Part shown: piece by piece, positions 7,789 to 11,953 of the stretch
How the letters are laid out: the number at the start of each line of letters is the position of its first letter
Position numbering within the stretch: position 1 is the stretch's first letter
Notes under the pieces: generated by a model
The model's database searches: none
Told to the model about the DNA's origin: nothing
Seen by the model: only the letters and a program-made list of their open reading frames with translations
Program-made: the position numbers and the translations under genes
Origin: Bacteroidales bacterium UBA1797
Lineage (GTDB): Bacteria > Bacteroidota > Bacteroidia > Bacteroidales > VadinHA17
Direction: 5' to 3'
DNA: 11,953 nucleotides
Assembly (NCBI GenBank): GCA_002319885.1
Contig: DCFT01000192.1
Location: 1 to 11,953 of the forward strand

Positions 7789-8607
7789 TTAACATTTCTG
7801 ATTTTTTAGCAACAATCGCCTGTATTCAGAAGGAGTAATGTGCTGAAGCGCTTTGAATGATCTTATGAAATGGCTCTGATCGGCAAAATTGCAAGATAAA
7901 GCAATTTCAGTGAGAGATTGACTTCTATCAGACAACATGCCAAGTGCTCGTTGAATTTTAAGTATTCGTATATAATCTCCTAGATTAGAATTAAAATATT
8001 TGTAGAAACTTCTTGACATATGTACAGGATGAACCCCGGCTATTCCAGCAAGTTCTGTTAGCGTCAGATTTTCTGAAGAATCATTTAAAAGATCTCTGAT
8101 AAGACAAGCCCAGACCGGCATTTTTTTATCAGATCGCTCCTTTGTTCCTGACAGGAGAGTGAAGAGTTCTATCAAGATGGTATCAATTGCAGATTGACAT
8201 GACTCTCGTGATATCTTTGCCTCTTTATATATGTTATAAATTAGCATTTTCAGTTGTGGATCTACAATATTAAGACTTCCGTTAATCGACTTAGTGTCAA
8301 TATTATATGATGCAAACCATTTCGGGTTAAGTTCGATATGAAAACCGCGGGTATATCCTGAAGGTTTTATATTATAATGAGCTTCCTGCCAGTTATGAAA
8401 TAATAGGCTTCCGGTATTACAGGAAAAGAGAGCTTTCTTGTCACCCTCAATAAATTTACCTTTCAGAATAAATGTAAAATAAGCGTTTTCGTGAAAATGC
8501 CAGTCTACCTTTTCATGTGTATATTCAGTATCAGTTAAAGTAATACCTTTCAGATGAATAGTATCATTTGTCGTTCCGAAGAATTGACCGGTTTTAAGGT
8601 TTTCCAT
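7789..8607 (-). CDS. AraC family transcriptional regulator with cupin sensor domain
   Basis: A 272-residue cytoplasmic regulator. The N-terminal half (about 20-95) is a cupin-type ligand domain: W36-H37-F38-H39-E40 and FTFILKGKF begin it, and the histidine pair could bind a metal or small molecule. The C-terminal half (about 168-268) is a two-helix-turn-helix AraC domain: first helix pair near 181-203 (LTLTELAGIAGV), second near 231-252, with the family signature FADQSHFIRSFK and TPSEYRR (241-264). Both halves are intact and the length is usual for the family. It is transcribed toward the serine hydrolase, 69 bases downstream, and away from the M4 protease. AraC proteins often control adjacent genes and themselves, so the hydrolase is the first candidate target. 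The inducer cannot be inferred. A -7 match and a 9-bp-arm inverted repeat lie just upstream. Confidence 0.93.
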   Translation of the reverse strand: MENLKTGQFFGTTNDTIHLKGITLTDTEYTHEKVDWHFHENAYFTFILKGKFIEGDKKALFSCNTGSLLFHNWQEAHYNIKPSGYTRGFHIELNPKWFASYNIDTKSINGSLNIVDPQLKMLIYNIYKEAKISRESCQSAIDTILIELFTLLSGTKERSDKKMPVWACLIRDLLNDSSENLTLTELAGIAGVHPVHMSRSFYKYFNSNLGDYIRILKIQRALGMLSDRSQSLTEIALSCNFADQSHFIRSFKALQHITPSEYRRLLLKNQKC

Positions 8608-8624
8608 TACTTAGCCTAAAGCGA

Positions 8625-8632
8625 CAAAAATA
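8625..8632 (-). promoter_or_regulatory. Possible -7 element TATTTTTG for the AraC-type gene
   Basis: The minus strand matches TAnnTTTG fully, 17 bases before the ATG at 8607. The implied leader is only about ten bases, which is short. There is no TTTG at the -33 position; instead the inverted repeat at 8645-8668 covers it. The same octamer recurs upstream of the serine hydrolase (7773-7780). Confidence 0.35.
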
Positions 8633-8644
8633 GCCATAAAATTA

Positions 8645-8668
8645 AAGATTTACTAAATTGTAAATCTT
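8645..8668. promoter_or_regulatory. Inverted repeat AAGATTTAC-N6-GTAAATCTT, possible operator
   Basis: Nine-base arms are perfectly complementary around a six-base spacer. The centre is about 49 bases before the AraC-type ATG and covers the -33 region of the suspected promoter at 8625-8632. This placement suits an autoregulatory or repressor site. AraC proteins usually bind direct repeats, so another regulator, or an RNA hairpin if transcription starts further upstream, is equally possible. Confidence 0.4.
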
Positions 8669-8940
8669 CACTCATGGCTTTTCCTCAAGTGAATTTCTTT
8701 TAATATCTAATAAATATGTGGAAATATTATACCCGCTTGTCCAATAAGATTGAAAAGAGAAGCAAAATTATAAATGTCTAAAATTCATCACTTTGAAAAA
8801 TCCTTTTGCTTTATATCTCAAAATTTTCTAATTTTATACTTGTCTGCTAATATCGCATTTTATATGAAAGACTGACAGGAAAATTTTGCCTGCAGATCAA
8901 TGTTTAATATCGTGTCTAAAGATCTTAAATTTTAAACATC

Positions 8941-10026
8941 ATGTGTAAAAACCATCTAAATCCAATTCATTGCATTGTTCCTCCATACATGCTGACGAAG
9001 CTTATGGAATCGGGCAATAAAAAGATTGCCGACCTGGCAATAAACTCGAACTTCAGGAGCTTCAGGTTCCGCAGCGACAGGATTTTTTTCCAGCAATCAA
9101 GTATTCGTGAAAAAACAATTCTCGGCCTCATTGGAAAACCGGGTGGAAAGGAGACTATGGCCATGGAGGTTTACGATTGCAAACAGAAAACTGATTTCAT
9201 GAGTGCAAATCTGCTCTGGGATACAAGGACCAATCAGAAGCTGACCTCGGTAGCCGGGAAGAATGTTATAAAAGGAGGAAAAGCTGCATTTGACTTCTAC
9301 TGGCAGCTTTTCGGAAGGAACTCAATTGATAATAAGGGGCTGCTCATTAAACAGTATGTGCATTTCGACAAAGGCATGGATAATGCTTACTGGGATGGAA
9401 GACGTATGGTTTACGGCGATGGTGATGGTTCAGTATTCACCAGCTTCACCAGCGATATTGACGTTATTGGTCATGAGCTTACACATGGGGTAACAGAAAA
9501 TGAAGCCAACCTTGATTATGAAAATCAATCAGGTGCTATGAATGAATCTTTTTCCGATATCTTTGGGATAATGATAAAGCAAAGATATAATAACCAGGAT
9601 GTTAAGAAATCCAATTGGTTAATTGGCGAGAAAGTGATGATAGGACCTAAATATGCACTGCGCAGTATGAAAGCTCCCGGAACTGCATATATAAACCATC
9701 CTGAATTAGGAGATGATCCCCAGCCTGCTACAATGGATAAATATCAGAAGCTGCCTGATACTTCGTCGGGCGATTGGGGAGGAGTTCATATTAATTCAGG
9801 AATCACTAATTTTGCTTTTTATGTAGCCGCTTTCAATATGGGAGGTTATGCCTGGGAAAAAGCAGGAAGAATATGGTATGCCGTATTGACAGATAAAGAT
9901 CTGGCTCAGAATGCTAAATTTGCAGATGTAAAAGACCTGACTATTATTCATGCTGAGAAACTCTACGGTATTGATAGTTCTGAAGTAAAAGCGGTAAAAC
10001 AGGGGTGGGCCGAAGCAAAAGTTTAA
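8941..10026 (+). CDS. Protealysin-type M4 (thermolysin family) metalloprotease
   Basis: A 361-residue zinc endopeptidase precursor without a classical signal peptide. The N-terminus (CIVPPYML, residues 11-18) carries the PPxxL-type motif of the short protealysin propeptide, which spans about the first 50-55 residues and is removed on maturation; this is far shorter than the thermolysin propeptide. The catalytic domain contains RNSIDNKG (126-133), AYWDGRRMVYGDGDG (149-163), the zinc site H178-E179-L-T-H182 and the third ligand E202 in GAMNESFSD, with D206 at the expected spacing. H283 in VHINSG fits the catalytic histidine (H231 in thermolysin), so the enzyme should be active. Relatives are made in the cytoplasm and leave the cell without a signal peptide or act inside it; in Serratia protealysin has been linked to host-cell invasion. 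The ATG at 8941 is fixed by the PP motif directly after it. The emfourin-like inhibitor gene follows after 7 bases. Confidence 0.93.
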   Translation: MCKNHLNPIHCIVPPYMLTKLMESGNKKIADLAINSNFRSFRFRSDRIFFQQSSIREKTILGLIGKPGGKETMAMEVYDCKQKTDFMSANLLWDTRTNQKLTSVAGKNVIKGGKAAFDFYWQLFGRNSIDNKGLLIKQYVHFDKGMDNAYWDGRRMVYGDGDGSVFTSFTSDIDVIGHELTHGVTENEANLDYENQSGAMNESFSDIFGIMIKQRYNNQDVKKSNWLIGEKVMIGPKYALRSMKAPGTAYINHPELGDDPQPATMDKYQKLPDTSSGDWGGVHINSGITNFAFYVAAFNMGGYAWEKAGRIWYAVLTDKDLAQNAKFADVKDLTIIHAEKLYGIDSSEVKAVKQGWAEAKV

Positions 10027-10033
10027 CAGAAAT

Positions 10034-10312
10034 ATGAAAATTAAACTGATAAGAACGGGAGGGATTATTCCAATTACAAAGGCAGCAGAGGCGGAAGTAG
10101 AAATCACTGCACACGAGTTGGAAGGACTTCTTGAAAAGATACAGCCCGATTCCCCGGCTGGAAGGATTAAGGATGGCAACTACTATGAGCTTACTGCAGG
10201 TAACAGCCGTACACCTGTTGACCTCGAAAAGATTCCCGATGAATATAAGGCACTTTTCAGTAAGCTAAAAAGTGATCTGAAGATTATCTCAAATAAAAAA
10301 GGGCCGGTATAA
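10034..10312 (+). CDS. Emfourin-like inhibitor of the M4 protease
   Basis: A 92-residue cytoplasmic protein. Its start MKIKLIRTGGI, the following acidic strand and the helix HELEGLLEKI (about 46-55), then a second strand YYELTAGN and the helix DEYKALFSKLKSD, fit the emfourin family: small proteins encoded directly after protealysin-like M4 proteases that block their active site (shown for Serratia proteamaculans). The assignment rests on the R-x-GG opening, overall layout and gene position; it is somewhat shorter than the Serratia protein as I recall it. The 7-base gap to the protease stop makes translational coupling and a single transcript very likely, which would protect the producing cell from an enzyme that lacks a signal peptide. 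The last codons (KKGPV and stop) are part of the stem of a terminator read from the other strand. Confidence 0.8.
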   Translation: MKIKLIRTGGIIPITKAAEAEVEITAHELEGLLEKIQPDSPAGRIKDGNYYELTAGNSRTPVDLEKIPDEYKALFSKLKSDLKIISNKKGPV

Positions 10313-10333
10313 TCTGAAATTATCAACGGCCCT
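10291..10333 (-). terminator. Intrinsic terminator of enolase, overlapping the inhibitor gene end
   Basis: AGGGCCG (10300-10306) pairs with CGGCCCT (10327-10333), and an inner ATAAT/ATTAT stem (10309-10313 with 10319-10323) closes a five-base loop. Read on the minus strand the stem is followed by TTTTTTATTT, the classic rho-independent form, 86 bases past the enolase stop. On the plus strand no T-run follows, so it should mainly terminate enolase transcription rather than the protease operon. Confidence 0.72.
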
Positions 10334-10340
10334 GTAATAT

Positions 10341-10374
10341 GTACTGCAGGCAACTTTTTAAAATTGCAGTGTAC
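10341..10374. repeat. Small hairpin between the convergent units
   Basis: ACTGCA (10343-10348) pairs with TGCAGT (10365-10370) over a 16-base loop, and two G-T wobbles can extend the stem. It lacks a T-run on either side. It may help stop transcription from either direction or be chance. Confidence 0.25.
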
Positions 10375-10418
10375 TGATTAATTATATACTATTTATTCAC
10401 AAGCGCTTTTATAAATAA

Positions 10419-11699
10419 TTATGCGTTTTTGAATGCTTTCTTCCCGGCAAATTTTGCGTATTTACCTAACTCATGCTCTATACGCATCAGCTGATTGAAT
10501 TTTTCAATTCTTTCACCTCTGCATCCGCTTCCTGTTTTGAGATGTCCGGCATTTACAGCTACTGTCAGGTCAGCTATAAAGCTGTCGGGGGTTTCACCGC
10601 TCCGGTGTGAGACAAAGGCATTATATTTATTTTTGTAAGCCAGCTCAATAGTCTCGAGTGTTTCAGTAACGGTTCCAATCTGGTTTAGCTTAATAAGTAC
10701 TGAGTTTGCAACTCCTTTCAGAATACCTTCGGCAAGGATTGCTTTATTGGTGCAGAAGAGGTCGTCTCCAACAATCTCAATTTTATTTCCAATGGTTTTG
10801 GTGAGGTTTTGCCATCCTGACCAGTCATTCTCTGCCAATCCGTCTTCGAGGAGTACTATGGGATATTGATTTACCCAGCTTTCCCATAGTTTAACCATTT
10901 CATCGCTGGTTAGAAATTTACCGGTACTTTTAAAGAGTTTATACTTCCCGTCTTCCCAGAGTTCGCTGGCTGCAGGATCAAGACAGATGCTTACATCGCC
11001 TCCAGGTTTGTAACCTGCCTTAGTTATTGCCTCAAGGATAACCTCAACAGCTTCGTCATTTGATTTCAGATCCGGAGCAAAACCACCTTCATCACCAACA
11101 CCGGTGCTGTATCCCTTTGCCTTAAGTACTGCTTTGAGTGTATGGAATACTTCTATTCCCATCCTTATAGCTTCTTTGAACGTTGGAGCGGAATGAGGTG
11201 CTATCATAAATTCCTGAAAGTCCACGTTATTGTCGGCATGTTTCCCTCCATTAATGATATTCAGACAGGGGACAGGAAGGAGATGGGCATTGGCCCCGCC
11301 AAGGTACTGATATAGTGGTATTCCGGCACTCATAGCTTCCGCGCGTGCATAAGCCATCGACACAGAAAGGATAGCATTTGCACCGAGTTTGGATTTATTA
11401 TTCGTTCCATCAAGATCAATCATGAGGTAGTCGAGTTCGCGCTGACTGGTTATTTCTTTACCTTCGATTTCTTTTGCAATGATTTTATTTACATTCTCTA
11501 CAGCTTTCAACACACCCTTTCCTCCATAGCGTTTCTTATCTCCGTCGCGGAGCTCACAAGCCTCGCGTTCGCCTGTTGAGGCACCACTGGGTACCATTGC
11601 CCTTGCCTTTGTTCCATCTTCCAATGTCACATTTGCTTCAACTGTTGGGTTCCCTCGAGAATCGAGGATTTCCATAGCAGATACATTAATAATTTTCAT
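10419..11699 (-). CDS. eno: Enolase (2-phosphoglycerate dehydratase)
   Basis: A full-length 426-residue glycolytic enzyme that interconverts 2-phosphoglycerate and phosphoenolpyruvate in the cytoplasm. Signature stretches are SGASTGEREA (38-47), NVDFQEFMI (158-166), GDEGGFAPD (202-210) and SHRSGET (364-370). The catalytic pair is E204 and K337, and magnesium is held by D241, E285 and D312; each is exactly four less than the E. coli number, so no insertion disturbs the core. The C-terminal motif reads GSGCRGERIEKFNQL where many enzymes have SRSERxxKYNQL, a modest variation. The ATG at 11699 gives the standard MKI start of the N-terminal domain. The gene follows the DUF190 gene after 11 bases, suggesting one transcript, and ends at a strong terminator at 10291-10333. 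A near match to the -7 element (TTAATTTG, 11707-11714) could add a local promoter. Confidence 0.98.
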   Translation of the reverse strand: MKIINVSAMEILDSRGNPTVEANVTLEDGTKARAMVPSGASTGEREACELRDGDKKRYGGKGVLKAVENVNKIIAKEIEGKEITSQRELDYLMIDLDGTNNKSKLGANAILSVSMAYARAEAMSAGIPLYQYLGGANAHLLPVPCLNIINGGKHADNNVDFQEFMIAPHSAPTFKEAIRMGIEVFHTLKAVLKAKGYSTGVGDEGGFAPDLKSNDEAVEVILEAITKAGYKPGGDVSICLDPAASELWEDGKYKLFKSTGKFLTSDEMVKLWESWVNQYPIVLLEDGLAENDWSGWQNLTKTIGNKIEIVGDDLFCTNKAILAEGILKGVANSVLIKLNQIGTVTETLETIELAYKNKYNAFVSHRSGETPDSFIADLTVAVNAGHLKTGSGCRGERIEKFNQLMRIEHELGKYAKFAGKKAFKNA

Positions 11700-11710
11700 A
11701 GTTATTCAAA

Positions 11711-11953
11711 TTAATTAGTATTTAATTTTTTGCTTTTTGAACCTTGTTTATGTAGTATTATATTAGCCTTCTCAACTGTTATCATGCAGCCTTTGTTTAT
11801 GTTATCAAAGTAGGGAAGAATTGTATCAATGAATTTTTCGATCTTTTCAGAATCGTCGATGATTTCAACAACCATCGGGACTTTCTCAGTTATCTCCCAA
11901 TACGTCGGAGAATAAACAGCACTGCTTGCACCAAAACCCATAACCCCTTTTAA
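11711..11953 (-). CDS. DUF190 (UPF0166) protein, C-terminal part, start beyond the window
   Basis: The visible 80 codons run off the right edge. The frame stays open upstream of the Met at 11941 and reads LKGVMGFGASSAVYS, matching the internal (L/R)GxMGFGA segment of DUF190, so that Met is not the start and about 30 N-terminal residues are missing. The rest fits the family: VPMVVEIIDDSEKIEKFI (the PVVIEIVD-E-K block) and a final GCMITVEKANII strand, followed by a short basic tail. DUF190 proteins are small cytoplasmic proteins with a PII-like ferredoxin fold; their biochemical role is not established, but their genes often lie beside crcB fluoride-channel genes. Here the gene precedes enolase by 11 bases. 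A crcB gene just outside the window is a reasonable guess but is not visible. Confidence 0.85.
   Translation of the reverse strand, partial: LKGVMGFGASSAVYSPTYWEITEKVPMVVEIIDDSEKIEKFIDTILPYFDNINKGCMITVEKANIILHKQGSKSKKLNTN

Larger units (their letters stand above)
8608..8940. other. 333-base divergent intergenic region
   Basis: This AT-rich stretch separates the AraC-type gene from the M4 protease gene. It contains the -7 match and inverted repeat described separately near the AraC start. On the plus side TATACTTG (8835-8842) and AAATTTTG (8881-8888) each miss TAnnTTTG by one base and are the only promoter candidates seen for the M4 gene. AAGATCTT (8919-8926) is a short palindrome just before the M4 start. 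No open reading frame with a recognisable product, no tRNA and no riboswitch structure were seen. Confidence 0.6.

Noticed and set aside
8917..8940. Second copy of the 8645-8668 operator before the M4 gene
   Set aside because: The similarity (TAAAGAT...AAATT...) needs gaps and is of the kind expected in AT-rich DNA; ungapped identity is only about 15 of 24.
9796..10179. Minus-strand 127-codon open frame across the protease-inhibitor junction
   Set aside because: Antisense to two well-supported genes and Cys/Phe/Ser-rich in the way shadow frames are; no family resemblance.
11700..11710. Fluoride riboswitch directly before enolase
   Set aside because: Only 11 bases separate the two genes, too few for the roughly 50-base or longer aptamer; any riboswitch would lie beyond the window.
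11711..11941. Treating the Met at 11941 as the start of a complete 76-residue protein
   Set aside because: The frame stays open to the window edge and the residues before this Met (LKGV) match the interior of DUF190, so the gene is truncated by the window.

Overview
The window looks like a chromosomal segment of a Bacteroidota bacterium, probably class Bacteroidia. The base composition is AT-rich. Exported proteins have signal peptides cut before Q (SA|QE, YS|QQ, YA|QQ). Gene starts lack obvious Shine-Dalgarno sequences, several upstream regions carry the TAnnTTTG -7 element of this phylum, and families common in the phylum are present (DUF4412-like, M1 peptidase with HEAT-like tail, DUF5009/NagX-like acyltransferase). 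There is no tRNA, rRNA, CRISPR array or transposase gene.

Layout. Bases 1-165 hold a compact repeat cluster: two short degenerate units facing outward around a perfect 20-bp-arm hairpin. Next comes a minus-strand exported DUF4412-like protein (170-1045). A divergent intergenic region with a palindrome and a -7 element leads into a plus-strand pair: a PH-SHOCT protein (1327-1941) and a large periplasmic M1 aminopeptidase (1961-4723). Three minus-strand genes follow: a heparan-alpha-glucosaminide N-acetyltransferase-like membrane protein (4758-5876), an exported beta-lactamase-fold serine hydrolase (6049-7719) and an AraC-type regulator (7789-8607). A 333-base region containing a 9-bp-arm inverted repeat separates the regulator from a plus-strand pair, a protealysin-type M4 metalloprotease (8941-10026) and its probable emfourin inhibitor (10034-10312). 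The window ends with minus-strand enolase (10419-11699), preceded after 11 bases by a DUF190 protein that runs off the right edge.

How the genes fit together. Three pairings stand out. The M4 protease and the emfourin-like gene form a tight protease-inhibitor unit like the protealysin operon of Serratia. DUF190 and enolase are adjacent and co-directional; DUF190 is a frequent neighbour of the CrcB/Fluc fluoride channel, and enolase is a classic fluoride-inhibited enzyme, so a fluoride-stress link is a testable idea. The AraC regulator lies just upstream of the serine hydrolase and may control it and itself. The enolase terminator overlaps the last codons of the inhibitor gene. Most other content is ordinary peptide and sugar handling or envelope biology. 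No clearly new multi-gene system is visible.
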